Assembly: GCA_907165135.1 (NCBI GenBank)
Contig: OU015569.1
Location: 1,426,001 to 1,490,000 of the forward strand
Source of the DNA: Oikopleura dioica
Lineage: Eukaryota > Chordata > Appendicularia > Copelata > Oikopleuridae
DNA length: 64,000 nt
Reading direction: 5' to 3'
The notes beneath the pieces were generated by a model. It was not told where the DNA came from and did no database searches. It was given only the letters and a program-made list of their open reading frames with translations. Of the stretch, positions 34,149 to 46,161 are shown in pieces. Numbering within the stretch: position 1 is the first letter of the stretch; the number at the start of each line of letters is the position of its first letter. Made by a program: the position numbers and the translations under genes.

Positions 34149-36976
34149 TTAAGCTAATGCTTCGAATGCAATAGCAATCATGACGCTACCCGCATCGGGT
34201 ACTTTTGCAGAGTCTCTTTCTTTGCAATAGGAGGCTCTTCCGGCCCTAGCTACCATATCCTTTGTCGCCTCTGCTCCTGCCCTCGCTGCTTTTGCCGCTT
34301 TATTCAGATCGGCAGAAGACTGCAGCTCTCGAAGAGCAGGACAAAGAGCATCGAGCATGGTTCGGTCCTGTTCAGCCGCTCGACCGATTTGCATTATTTG
34401 TGTACATCCGGACGAAAGGGCAGCGATTACAACTGGCGCCGTAAATTGCTCTTCCGAAATCTTTATCGTAGTAGCGAACGCGGTGAACAGCAAACTGAGA
34501 AGGCTTCCGGACGAACCGCCCATATCGTTTTCAAGCGCAGAGGCGATTCTGTAGAAAAACGCGGAAGGATCACAATCAAGCCCATCAATTGCTTTTAATA
34601 CAGCTTCGGCACCAAGAGCAACGGTCGATCCACAATCGCCATCGCCCGCAGCAGCGTCCAACTCGTTCAGAAGGTCTTTGGAAGCAATCAACGAGGCACA
34701 AACTTTCTGGACAATCGCGCGAACTCCAGAAACACCCCAGTTGACAGTCTTTGGGCAGTCAAAAGTTTCTTTTGTTTCTTGAGTGTCTATCTCTCCACCA
34801 GGAGTTGTCAGGGCTGGCCAAGCTGGGAAGGAACAAGGGGCGGTGATAAATTCACGGATCTCGGTGTTCATTTTTAAGAGACTGAAATTAGCGCCCGCCA
34901 TGTCCAACGATGTCATTATGTGACCAGAGCCCACAAGGGAAACTAAAGGAGAGCTTTAGCTACAGAAAAAAATAGAATTTAAAAGAACTCTTTATTTCTT
35001 CAAAAGAACTACATCGAATACATTATTAAAAATTACGACAAATAGACAAGCTAAATTAATCAATCGATTTTATTACCTTTTGCGTTCTGCGCTTCAATTT
35101 CTTCGACAATAGCCGTGATCAAATTCAGCTGCTCGATCTCTGTAAGTCCGCCGAGATTGTTGATCAAAAGAAGCAAATCGTCGCTGGGCGAAAGCTTGAT
35201 TCTCCGTTGAACAGGCTTCAAAAGTTCTTGGACGAGAGCACGCGTAGAAGTGATTTTGTATTTCCTGATTCCCGGCTCGCCATGGACGCCAAGCCCGAGT
35301 TCTACCTCTCCCGGATTCAACTGAAAAAAGAAAATAACGCGCTAGCTTGGAGTAGTGTTCAAGTGCGCACTAGTACAGACTCCGTGCCACCCGAAATGGA
35401 TTAATATTAATTCACTACTGCTATATGGAAGCTTGAGGCATTATCTACCTATTCAGCTACAAATTGGGATCTTTCCAAACAGGACTTATACACAATCAAC
35501 TTATAAATCTAGCTAGTCATCCGGGAGTAACAGCTAATTTTAAAAGAAGCTAATTTTTGAACTTTATTTTTAACTTACATTAATCCCCGACTCGCCACTA
35601 GGAAGCGAACATCCCGTGGCAGCAAAGCCAATCGTTCCCAGCCTGCTCTCTTCAGTCACTTCCTCGAAAAGCTTGCCCATGTATTCGAGATCTTTGCCTG
35701 CCTCAGCTGCAGCACCGAGAGTTTTTATCGCGGCGATACCGCCGAGCAGTCCTCTTCTTCCCACAGCCTATTTAATCAAGCATGAAAATTGTGAGAATAG
35801 CGTTTAATTAGCTACCTTGTCTTCTGACTCGAGCGCGCAATCGTCAGCGACGAAGTGAATAGAAACTCGAATACCCTCGGCTCTTGCTCGTTCCGCAGCG
35901 AGGCCAAAGTTAATTCTGTCCCCAGTGTAGTTGAATACTACGAGCATGACACCTCCAGGACCGGCTACTTTGCGCAAAGCAGCGAGAACAGCTCCTGCGG
36001 GAGGCGAGGCGAAAACAGAACCGGCTACAGCTGCGGTCAAACCACCTTTACGAGGATTTACGGATTAGTTGAGACGATATCGTTTTATGGGGAATTCTAT
36101 GGACCATAGACTATGGTCTTTCTAAAAGACCATCATCGATGTTTTGTACTCGTTCATAAATATCCTTTCCTTGACCGACAAGACCAGCAGCAAAGGGCTC
36201 ATGTCCCGATCCTCCACCAGAAACAATAGCAACCTTCCCCTCCTCTGCATTCCAGTCTCTGCGATAGACGACTCGCTAAAAAAGTCATTTGAACTTTTTG
36301 AAAATTTTGCAACTGCCGGAGCTTGCTACAAGCTTTTTACGAGCTTGAAATCATTATTGTTGCGATTGATCGCCCTTCCCCAAGGGGGAATTGTTTAATC
36401 ACAGCTTTTTTGCCTTGTTTTATATATTTATCGGGGACCAAAACAAACCTCTTTGCACCGCTTCGGGAAGCGATGACCTTTAAGATTGGCTATATAAATG
36501 GAGATATGTCTGGTAGGCGAATAACAAGTTACAATATCATTTATTTTTGAATACAAGGTTCAGTAGTACAAGATACAAAGAAAAAGTGAAGAAAATGTTT
36601 CATTTTACAGATTTCATTATGAACAATTTTCAACCCAGTATTAGAAACACTGTAAGCTATAGTTTCATTTTAAGTTATTGATGCTATCATCTAAACTTTG
36701 ACCATCTTTATTCATACAACTGTCCAAAAGAGGGCGCAAGATGAGAAAGATTCCTAGTGGGAGAGCATCATCATTTGGTTCGTTTTTAGTCACTGATAAT
36801 CATCTACTGTGGCGTCCGCTAGTACCCATTTTAGAACTCGTTCCCAAAAGAAAAAAAGACTTTACCCAACTCACCTCATGCAGCAAAAGGCCGAGCTTAT
36901 CTGTGGTTCGGACAAGGCCCGTCAAAGCGCATCTAACTGGGTCGTCATCCGTTATCAAATGACCACTGCGCGACAT
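34149..36976 (-). CDS. TKFC: Triokinase / FMN cyclase (dihydroxyacetone kinase)
   Basis: Six exons: 36875-36976, 36170-36275, 35816-36045, 35579-35767, 35077-35320, 34149-34942; 554 residues (human about 575). The N-terminal DhaK domain has GGGSGHEP and the [11 protein letters not shown] motif with the substrate-binding histidine at residue 222. The C-terminal DhaL ATP-binding domain has [11 protein letters not shown] with the metal-binding aspartates, and ends in the helix rich in Ala/Gly typical of the family. It phosphorylates dihydroxyacetone and glyceraldehyde and can split FAD to cyclic FMN; cytosolic. Intron 2 (36046-36169) has no usable GT donor in phase and is best read as GA-AG. The ATG at 36976 is preceded by CTTTAG, a likely trans-splice acceptor, and by the J-protein gene 122 nt upstream. 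Confidence 0.92.
36722..36812 (+). repeat. Dispersed repeat, copy B (in front of TKFC exon 1)
   Basis: Contains GTCCAAAAGAGGGCGCA, TAGTGGGAGAG, TTTGGTTCG and GATAATCATCTA in the same order as the copy at 33,111. It lies within TKFC intron 1 (36276-36874), which is about 600 nt, against 40-150 nt for the other introns of this gene. Confidence 0.55.
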
Positions 36977-37098
36977 ATCTAAAGGAAATCTTGTTTTTCG
37001 AATGAAAAAAATAAGGGTTGATTTGTTTTTTTTACGGAACAAAGAAAAAGAATGGTTGTTTATTTATAGAAGGTAAGTCAAAATATAATCGCTGGTGT

Positions 37099-37678
37099 TT
37101 ATCCTTTCTTTCTGTATTTTCTGATGGTTTCTTCGACGAACTGGTCTTTGGCCGATTTGAAAGTGCCAGTTTGAAAGCTTTTCTTCGCATTCCCGCGCCC
37201 GAAGCCAAGAGGCGTTTTCACCTTCACCTCGGGCACGTGATCGAAGTAATTCTCGGTGACTTTGCCTTCACTCCGGAACTTGCGCGAGCCAAAAGACTTT
37301 CCTTTCGTATTTCGAACGCTTTCTGTAACAGTCCCAGATCGTTTGATTTTTAATAGTTCTTCGTATGCTTCTTTTATTTCGATATATTTGTCATTTTTTG
37401 CCTGAACATTCAAGTTTTCGCTTGTATTAAATTTACGAGCTACGAAGACTGGCAATTCTAAGACCACACTAGAACTTTACCTTGTTCCCTTGCGCCAAGT
37501 CCGGATGATAAATGCGGGACTTAGAGTAAAAGGCCTTTTTCAACTCTTCAGCGGAGGCATCTTGTCCGACTCCCAGCAGCTCTCTGTAATATGGAACCCC
37601 TTTGAAAGACTGTAGTGGCGTCAGGCGCACAGTACGAGTCGTTAGCTTCAGGGCCTGCCGAACATTTAGCATATACAT
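37099..37678 (-). CDS. Small mitochondrial-type J-domain protein
   Basis: Two exons (37481-37678 and 37099-37401) give 166 residues. The J domain begins YYRELLGV near residue 30, has the essential HPD in SRIYHPDLA, and the final helix KYIEIKEAYEELL in exon 2. The first 28 residues are basic with few acids (RQALKLTTRTVRLTPLQSF), as in mitochondrial presequences. The C-terminus is lysine-rich with no Gly/Phe or zinc-finger region, so this is a type III J protein; DNAJC4/DNAJC30-like proteins are the nearest thought. It would stimulate an Hsp70. TTGATTAG directly abuts the ATG, suggesting SL trans-splicing. Confidence 0.8.
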
Positions 37679-37893
37679 CTAATCAATCAATTTTTAGATC
37701 ATTTTCTTTTTAAAATTTACAGTTTATTAAATATTATGATAAGGAATTTCAGAACAGGAGTTATCAGTTTAATGAAGAAGTGGAAGATGTTTTGAACAGA
37801 AGAAACAGAAGACGAAGGAATTCTAAGGCGTTATTGTGATTGATAAAGGAAAAGAATGGCTACAGTAACTTACACAGGAAAAAGGCAAAAGAA

Positions 37894-40168
37894 CTACGAT
37901 TCATTATTGGGAGAGAGCAAGGCCTGATCCCACGGGGTTTTTCGATGACGCTGGTAAAAGAGCATCGCGGATAATAACAAAATCCCGAACAGGATGAATG
38001 AAAGAGTGAGACCCAAAAGTAAGCTGGTAGAAGACTCTCGGAGACGAACAATTCCCGAATGTTCTTCTATCATATCGTCAGAGTGAAGTAGAGTCCAGGA
38101 TTCTCCATTTGAAGAAAGAACTGAAAACCCACCAGCGCTGAAAATTATTATCATCTTCTTGCATAATTTCTCTTCAAAAAACAGAGACTTGATAGCTGAA
38201 CCATGAGAATTCTTAGTCACGCAATGTTCTATTTGAATAACCACTCTATTTCAGTTCACTTTATTTGTGAACTCAAGTTCAACTGAAATGAACCAAGTTC
38301 TCTTATTGACCCATTTTTAATATTGATAATGCTTTACTTACGATTGAGTGAAGGATGATCCATTTAAAACAGTATTCGGATTAACTCTGAAGTATTTTTC
38401 GGGCATAGACAGGGGCGCATTTGGAAATAGTTCTTCTAGGACTTCTTCGCTAATTTCTTCACAAATACCGTGAACAGCAGCTTGAAGACCAGTTCCAGAA
38501 CAATCCCCTTTCGATTGGTAAACAAGCGCGTCAACAGGAATCGCATTTGCCCCGTTTTGAAAATCTTTGAGGAAGCAAGTAGACTTTAGTCCCGTTAGTA
38601 CTTTGTGAGATGTAGATGGATTTGAATAAGAAACTGTATAAGCGCTCTCTTCGGTTAAACAAGTCGTGCTCGATTTGAGTCCGTGAAGGTCAGTTTTCCT
38701 ATCGCCTTTGCCGCTATTTGGTGGGTTGTTGTCGCTTCCCGTCCAGTGAAGATTGATTAGGCCGGATTTGGGCACGCTGAGCACATTCGGGTGAATAGAC
38801 TGGTACATGTTCGGATACACCTCGAGCGAGTTTCCACGCTTGCCCGAGATAGTCAAGTCAACTATTTCATTACCCACGGATGGTTTTTCAACGGTGAAAG
38901 AATGCGTCCTGTCTTGGAAAGTTCGACCGTACTGGCCAGTATTGATGTTCAACTGATTTTTCACAAGCGGCAAGTCTTTGAAAATCTGCACTTGGGGATT
39001 CGCTCGGAGCTCGTAGCCTCGTTCGCCGCCATTTAGGCCATAGAGAGGGCCCATTCGCAGTTTTGAAGAAGACGAATCTTGAGTCGTTGGATAGTCGCCA
39101 GTGGAAATATTGTATCGGACGCGGATAGTACAGGGCGTATTCGTCGGAAAGTCATCAGGAATGCGCCACTGGAACTTGGAAAGTGTTCCTGGACCATTGT
39201 CGCCATGGAAATTATCGCGGCTAGGCGTTGGCGAGCCGCAGAAAGGCCTTTGATCGTTTTTCTCTGCCTCCCATTTTACTGGAACTGCGGAGAACTGATC
39301 GCAGCCTTCTTTGGTCAGCGGCAATTTCGGCCCATTTTCGCCAAGTGTTTCCAGATCCTTCTGATTGCGGACTTTACAATAGCCGGAATAATCATCAAGC
39401 GAGGCAAGGAGCTTGCTGCAATCTTGATAGTCGGTTAAAATGGCGATATCTTTCCAGGGGGAGCGACCCCAGTAAGGATAGTAATCGCGTTCTTCTGGAC
39501 ATTCAAGGCCGTAGCGGTTTCCGTTGTTGTTTTGCCTCGTGTACTGAGATTAAAACTTGAAGACTTTGAAATTAGACTTGGTTTACCTTGGCTGATGAGC
39601 CTTTGAGTTTTTGGGTGCTGGTGAAAAGGCCTTTGTTCCTTTCGCGAGCCTTGCAATAGGCGTAGTTGGCGTGACTCTCGTGCATTCCATGTTCTGGTTG
39701 TGGATCGCCTTCCAGAGGAATGGTACCAGGGTTTTTGCCATCGCGAAGTTCTCTCGAGCACATGTATTGGATAACTTATTAGGGCTTTCTTAAACTATCC
39801 TTGTTTCGGAAATAAAATTGATCAGAAAAAAACTTGTAAAATAAAACGAAACATCAATGGGATTGTCCCTTTGAGTAACTATTTAAAACCATTCCTGTAT
39901 CGCAGTGAGCATTTCCAGAGTTGCAGGAGTGTTGCTGAGTGTAAGATATGTCCAGTGTCTGGCCTCTATATAAGACCAGTTCCTGAAGTCCTTTATTTAC
40001 TCCTCCACGGTTGTTATTCTGCGAGTCGAACAAGCGATTGGCATTTTTCCTCGCTCTTCCATCTCCATTGAGTCTGTTGTTTGATCCTCGAGGATGCGTT
40101 ACATAGATATCTGCACTAACTACAGAGAGCGCTGATACGTATAGAATCCATTTTTCCTCCCATTTCAT
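37894..40168 (-). CDS. DD3-3-like secreted/type I membrane protein
   Basis: Four exons: 39880-40168, 39587-39774, 38342-39543, 37894-38137; 640 residues with consistent phases. A signal peptide (WILYVSALSVVSA) is followed directly by DIYVTHPRGSNNRLNGDGRA and NRLFDSQNNNRGG, the hallmark of the family founded by Dictyostelium DD3-3. Downstream come Cys-rich HSCNSGNAHCD and many Asn/Gly-rich beta-like segments (PFCGSPTPSRDN, HWTGSDNNPPNS). The last exon encodes a transmembrane span (LLLGLTLSFILFGILLLSAM) with a short basic tail. The biochemical role of this family is not established; the mature N-terminus near a His resembles copper-dependent polysaccharide oxygenases, but I see no proof. It follows KTI12 by 34 nt, with TTATTCAG one base before the ATG. 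Confidence 0.8.
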
Positions 40169-40202
40169 TCTGAATAAGCCTTTGATTTAGTAGTTTGTAG
40201 TT

Positions 40203-41205
40203 TTAGTTCTCGACTAAAAAGCGCAAAAACAAAGAAACAGCTTCGTCTGAAGTCTTGGCAGTCGGCAAATTGCGAAGGTAGGTGATGAATTGCTGACGAA
40301 CGCGCCCCAGTTGAACGGGTGTCTTCGCTTCTTCTAGCGTCACACTTTCTCCGATACAAGTCTAAACGTTTTGGTAAGTCCATGACCAGCATCAAAACGG
40401 GGCACCTTTACTGTAACGCCGCAACCTCCAGCGTCTTTCTGTGCACTTAGAATTTGCTTGATGATTTCTTTGACCTTCTTATCCGTCTCTTGAAGGAAAT
40501 CTGTGCTCTTCAGTGGCGGATTTGTCGTCGCTCGATTACTTTTCAACCCTAGAGGAAAAAGCTCAATAACTGCTCATTTCTCAGCGCCTTACCTTTGCCT
40601 GAAGCGGCCCCTAGAAGCGTCTCCTTCTCAATTTCCTCCTCGTCTAAAAGTGGGATAAGAGGCGACTCCCATCTTCTATTTTTGTCTGGTTCTTCCCATC
40701 TCATAATCAGCTCATCTAATTGTTGCTTCGTGTAACTTTCGCTTTCCCTAGCCTCATTTCTTTCTCGACAAAGCTGATGATTCCCAACTGGCACTACTGT
40801 ACAGCAAGTGGTACTGGCAGCGCGGGCGATGCACCAGAGCTCGTAGCGGAAACCCTTGATGTAATTTGGACTGTCGACAATTGTGATCGTGCTTTTTGAA
40901 ATGTACTTTTCTACTTGATTGCGAATTCTTCCTCGTGCTTCTTTTTCTGCTCCGAAATCGCCATAGTCTTTTCTAGCGTTTTTAATGTTAATTCTTTCTA
41001 TAAAAAGTCCTGCAAATCATAAAATACAAAACAAGTATTCTTAAAAACGCATTCCTGAATATTTCACCCCAGCCAATTCATCATTGACGGTAGTAATCGC
41101 GGACCAGCCGCGTTTTTCTAGCTCCGGCTTCAAAATTTCTCTAATTTCTTCCGTTCTTTTCGTTTTTCCAGAACAAGGCAGTCCACAAACGATGATTAGC
41201 GGCAT
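40203..41205 (-). CDS. KTI12: KTI12 homologue (Elongator-associated P-loop ATPase)
   Basis: Four exons: about 41049-41205, 40593-41009, 40412-40548, 40203-40361; about 288 residues. The start MPLIIVCGLPCSGKT is the KTI12 P-loop. Other family marks are the VDSPNYIKGFRYELWC segment and the C-terminal QLGRVRQQFITYLR helix. KTI12 acts with Elongator in tRNA wobble-uridine modification and is related to the tRNA-Sec kinase PSTK. Intron 1 can be read as a 45-nt GA-AG intron (after residue Gly-less VKYS) or a 39-nt GT-AG intron; both keep the frame. Intron 3 (40362-40411) is a standard 50-nt GT-AG intron. First gene of a probable four-gene operon. Confidence 0.88.
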
Positions 41206-41814
41206 TCTTTCGTCCTTTTCTTTCTTCCCTTTTACGAAAATTCTTCTCTTTTACGCTTTTCTTCTGGCGCTGCTGCCTTCAGTGGGAAAATTCAATGATG
41301 ACTCATTCTGACACTCAACGACCAGCGACAATGAAAAAAAGCGAGCAAACTCCGGCCAGCGCGGACAGAGAAAAAACTAAATGATAAAATGAAACTCAAA
41401 GTTGGTTCGTTAACTGCAGATATGTTAGAATGCAATTTGATGTACTTTTGGAAGAAAGAGGAACGACAATGAAGAAATAATGATCAAATACGACATTCAT
41501 TCGAACAAGAAGATATTTTGCATGAAGAACTGACGAAACCTATTTCCTCATTAGCTTTACGAATTATTCTTCTGTATTCCCATTTTTTTAGCAAAATACA
41601 AACCTACGCGTAGTCTCTACCGGAGGCATCAGCCCGGTATCATCAAAAAACGCGAGAAAACTAAAACTGCCGGATTTATCCAACCCTTTATTTTTATCAC
41701 CAGAGAAGATATATTTTCATAAATAATAACAAACAGTTTACTGTAACCTTAGAACAATTATTTCTCACTTATCGCGAGCTCAAAATGATTCAATCTAAGG
41801 TTGAATATTTTCAG
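41206..41814. promoter_or_regulatory. Divergent promoter region between KTI12 and COPA
   Basis: About 600 nt separates two divergently transcribed genes. No TATA box at a clear position was seen; AT-rich with no ORF. The COPA ATG at 41815 directly follows AATATTTTCAG, so the COPA mRNA may be trans-spliced or have an upstream leader exon (an AAG|GTTGAA donor-like site lies about 18 nt before). Confidence 0.45.
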
Positions 41815-44800
41815 ATGTTAATAAAATTCGACGCGAAATCGGCCAGGGTGAAGGGTTTATCCTTTCACCCAAAGAGGCCGTGGATTCTCTGCTCGCTCCA
41901 CAATGGGTCGATTCAACTTTACGATTACCGAATGCTCACTAGAATCGAACAATTCGAGGAGCACGACGGACCAGTTCGAGGAATTGCCTTTCACAGTCAG
42001 CAGCCCCTCTTTGTTTCTGGAGGAGACGATTACAAAATCAAGGTTATTCATCTACTAATTCATTAATTAGCCAATATCAATTAGTGAAAGACATGTTTTA
42101 GCCTCTTACTAGTAGTAAAATTATCATTTGTAGCGATTTTAATCCTTGACAGGCTATTTTTTGAAGCAAGAGAAACTAACCTCCACGTTGGCCGTTGTGA
42201 CGTCAATAAAAGAATCAACGGCGCGTAGGCTACGTGGCCTTAGGAGGGAGCGCTAAATTCTAAACGATCCCTTTTAGGTCTGGAACTACAAGCTCAAAAG
42301 ATGTCTCTTCACCTTGCTGGGTCACTTGGACTACATCCGAACAGTTTCCTTCCACTCCGAGTTGCCCTGGATTCTTTCGTGCTCGGACGATCAGACAATC
42401 CGAATCTGGAATTGGCAGAGTCGCTCTTGCGTCTCCGTCTTGACCGGACACAACCACTACGTTATGTCTGCCCAGTTCCATCCAACAGAAGATCTCGTCG
42501 TCTCCGCCTCGCTCGATCAGACCGTTCGAATCTGGGACATTTCCAACTTGAAAACGAAGAACAGCTCCGGCGCACCTGGCATGTCCGGTCCAAGTGGTCC
42601 AGGAGGATCCAACAGTGGCAACTCTCCTCAATCGCTTGACCTCTTCTCCACCAGTGGTGCTCAGGTTAAATCGGTGCTTGAAGGCCACGACCGAGGAGTC
42701 AACTGGGCCTCTTTCCATCCTTCCATGCCATTGATCGTCTCTGCTGCTGATGATCGACAGGTCAAACTGTGGCGATACAACGAGACGAAAGCATGGGAGC
42801 TCGACACTTGCCGTGGTCACTACAACAATGTCTCCTGCTGCTTGTTCCATCCTCGTCAGGAGCTCATCCTCTCCTCATCCGAAGATAAGTCGATTCGAGT
42901 CTGGGACGTGCAGAAGCGAACCGGTCTCCATACCTTCCGTCGCGACCACGATCGATTCTGGATCATGTCTGCCCATCCAACTCTCAACCTCTTTGCAGCT
43001 GGCCACGATCAAGGTCTCATCATCTTCAAGCTTGAGCGTGAGCGCCCAGCTTACGCCAGCAACGGCAATTTGGTCTACTACGTCAAGGACAAGTTCTTGC
43101 GACAGTTGGATCTCACCACTTCCAAGGATACGCCACTCATGATGCTCCGAGCTACCACTCAGAAGGCACCAGTCTATTCCATGAGCTACAATGCGGCAGA
43201 GAACGCAGTCTTGCTCTGTACCCGATCTTCCAACGTGGAAAACTCCACTTACGACCTGTACCAGGTTCCCAAGTCTTCGGACTCTTCGAACCCTGATCAG
43301 CCAGAAGGCAAACGATCATCTGGATTGACAGCCGTTTGGGTGGCCCGAAACCGATTCGCTGTGATCGACAGAACTCATTCGATCCAGATCAAGAATCTCA
43401 AGAACGAAGTCACAAAGAAAATCCAGTTGAATGGAGTGGACGAAATCTTCCAGGCCGGCCCAGGACACTTGCTTCTTCGGGATTCGGAAGGAATCACGCT
43501 CTACGATGTCCAACAGAAGCGAAACCTCGCTCAGGCTAAGATCGGCAAGGTCAAATACGTCATCTGGTCGCCAGACAACTCCCAAGTCGCTCTTTTGGCC
43601 AAGAACCAGATCCTCATCTGCAATAAAAAGCTCGAAACACTCGCCAAAATCACCGAAAACCGCGTCAAATCCGCCGCCTGGGACGAAAACGGCATTCTCA
43701 TTTACACCACCGCTCATCACATCAAATATGCCCTTCCCAATGGTGACCACGGAATTATCCGAACTCTGTACGTCCCGATCTACATCACCAAGGTCCAGGG
43801 TAGCAAGGTATTCTGCTTGGATCGAGAAGCACGCCCTAGAATCCTCAACATCGACCCTACCGAGTACAAGTTCAAACTCGCCCTTGTTCAACGTAAATAC
43901 GACGAGGTCCTCCAAATGGTTCGTGGTGCCAAGCTCGTCGGCCAGTCTATCATCGCTTATCTCAAAGAGAAGGGATACCCAGAAGTCGCCCTTCACTTTG
44001 TCAAAGATGACAAGACCCGGTTCGCACTTGCTCTCGATTGCGGCAACATCGAAGTTGCTCTGGAAGCGGCTCGAAGCCTTGACGATAAGTCCTGTTGGGA
44101 GCGTCTTTCTGAAGCTGCCCTCCAGCAAGGAAACGTTGAAGTTGTTGAGCTCTGCTACCAGCGAACTAACAATCTCAACAAGCTTTCATTCTTGTATCTT
44201 CTCAACGGCAATCACGACAAGCTGAAGAAGATGATGAAGATCTCTGCTGTCAAAGGAGACGTGTCTGGTCACTTCCAGACTTCCCTCTACCTCGGCGATG
44301 TTGAAGAACGAATCAACATTCTCAAGGGTTGCGGACAGAAGTCGCTCGCTTACCTCACCGCCGCTACTCACGGTCTTTCCGAACAAGCTGAAGAAATTAA
44401 GGAAGGCGTCCAAGGTGAACTTCCGACTCCACTTGAAGATGCTGCGCTCCTTGTTCCACCACCATGCAAGACCAAGGACAACGGAAACTGGCCGCTGCTG
44501 ACCGTCTCCAAGGGCTTCTTCGAAGGTGCAATCAAGAACAAGGGCGCTGGCATTGCTGACGATGTCAACGATGATGATGACGATGGCAGCGTCGGCTGGG
44601 GCAATGATAGTCTTAACTCTGAAGCGAGTGACGACGAAATCGAAGCCAAATCCGAGGATGGCTCTGGTTGGGGCGGCGATTCCGATGACGACCTCGACAT
44701 TCCAGACGATATCGATATTGGACCAGATCCAGTCGGCGACGGCAGTTACGTTCCACCAACCAAGGGTACCAGCCAGGCAATCCACTGGGCCAACAACTCC

Positions 44801-45918
44801 CAGCTTGCTGGAGATCACGTTGCTGCTGGGTAAGTAGATTTAATTATTTATTTTTGTTTACAAAATCCCAGCTCCTTCGAGTCTGCATGTCGACTTCTTC
44901 ACGATCAGCTGGCAATGGTTGATTTCACTGAGATGAAGCCTGTCTTTATGCAGTGCTACGCCGGTGCTCGATCCTCTTTCGTCGGTCTTCCATCTCTCGT
45001 CCCTATGACTGGCTTCCCTCATCGCAACTGGCGAGATGCTGGACCAAAGAATGGACTTCCAAACATTTCCATCAAGCTCGAAACTTTGACTGACCGACTC
45101 CAGGAAGCTTACACTGTAAGATTGCTTCAGTTCATTCTCAATTTAACTTTGCTAATTTTAGCTGACGACCAAGGGTAAGTTCCAGGATGCCGTTGATACC
45201 ATGCGTCGAGTGATGCTCCTTGTTCCCTTGACCGTTGTCGACACCAAGAACAAAATCGCCGAGGCCCAAGAGCTCATCCGAATCTGCCGTGAATACATCA
45301 TCGCTCTCTCAATGGAAATTGAACGAAAGACCCTGCCAAAGGTTTGTTCTCGATAAAGCAACATCTAGTCCTAACATTTAATTCCAGAGCGAGGCCAAGC
45401 GCTCTTGCGAAATGGCTGCTTACATGACGCACTGTCAACTGCAGCCCAAACACTTGATCCTCTCCCTCAACACAGCGATGACCCTTGCTTACAAGATCAA
45501 AAACTTCAAGTCTGCCCACGCTTTTGCCAAGCGGTTAATCGAGATGGGACCCAAGCCCGAAGTCGCGCAAAAAGCTAGAAAGGTAAACCAACATCTAAGT
45601 AACACTCAGTAACTCTTGAATATTCAGGTTCTCGCTGCTTGCGAAAAGAATCTTTCCGACGAGGTCGCTCTCGATTATGATCAGCATAATCCCTTCGACC
45701 TTTGCGCTGCATCATACACGCCAATCTACAGGTAAACCCAGTCACTCAATTATCAGATACTAAACATACTTTTCAGAGGAAAGGCTGTGGTCAAGGACCC
45801 TCTCTCCGGAGCTTCATACCTTCCAGAATACAACGGACAAGTGTGTCGCGTCACCAAAGCCACGAAAATCGGCGCCGATGTTGTCGGTCTCCGCATTAGC
45901 CCTATTCAGTTCCGTTAA
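41815..45918 (+). CDS. COPA: Coatomer subunit alpha
   Basis: Seven exons: 41815-42042, 42278-44829, 44872-45115, 45162-45341, 45388-45582, 45628-45731, 45777-45918; 1,214 residues (human 1,224), phases exact. The start [20 protein letters not shown] matches the conserved COPA N-terminus. Six to seven WD40 repeats follow (residues about 1-320), then the second beta-propeller/solenoid region, an acidic linker ([15 protein letters not shown]) and the conserved C-terminal domain that binds epsilon-COP. It forms the COPI coat, recognising KKxx cargo for Golgi-to-ER retrieval. A longer frame starting at 41785 exists, but conservation supports 41815. Except for intron 1 (235 nt, with a CRE palindrome), all introns are 42-46 nt. 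AATAAA near 46,010. Confidence 0.97.
42198..42205. promoter_or_regulatory. Perfect CRE palindrome in COPA intron 1
   Basis: TGACGTCA, in the only long intron of COPA. It is the consensus for CREB/ATF and CREB3-type dimers. Function is inferred from the motif alone. Confidence 0.4.
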
Positions 45919-46161
45919 ATCACTATCTTAACTCCACTTGATAAAAACGCAAGTTTATGTTCAGCAACTTTCAATATTTTAGTATCATTCTAAGTGCAAT
46001 CTGTATTTAAAAATAAACCAAACTTCATTTCCCCAATAACAAAAAATCCCAACTAGAAAGTATCCGTACTTTCTACTTATTCGTGCATTACAGCATTTTT
46101 GCAGCAGTTGTTTGTATATTTATTGCATTTACATTTGTACAGGAATTTGGCCTCGCCTGTT
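45919..46161. other. Convergent 3' intergenic region
   Basis: About 240 nt between the stops of COPA (plus) and the coiled-coil membrane gene (minus). It contains AATAAA for COPA near 46,010 and A/T-rich sequence; nothing else seen. Confidence 0.5.

Larger units (their letters stand above)
34149..41205 (-). other. Probable operon KTI12 - DD3-3-like - J protein - TKFC
   Basis: Four genes on one strand are separated by 34, 215 and 122 nt. Each downstream ATG lies 0-2 nt after an AG acceptor preceded by pyrimidines (TTATTCAG|A|ATG, GATTAG|ATG, CTTTAG|AT|ATG). No poly(A)-to-promoter spacing is available between the first two. This is the pattern of trans-spliced operons described in Oikopleura. 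Genes share no obvious pathway, which is also usual for such operons. Confidence 0.6.

Noticed and set aside
42260..44818. Several long antisense and out-of-frame ORFs over COPA
   Set aside because: Shadows of the highly codon-biased COPA exon 2; no independent motif or splice support.
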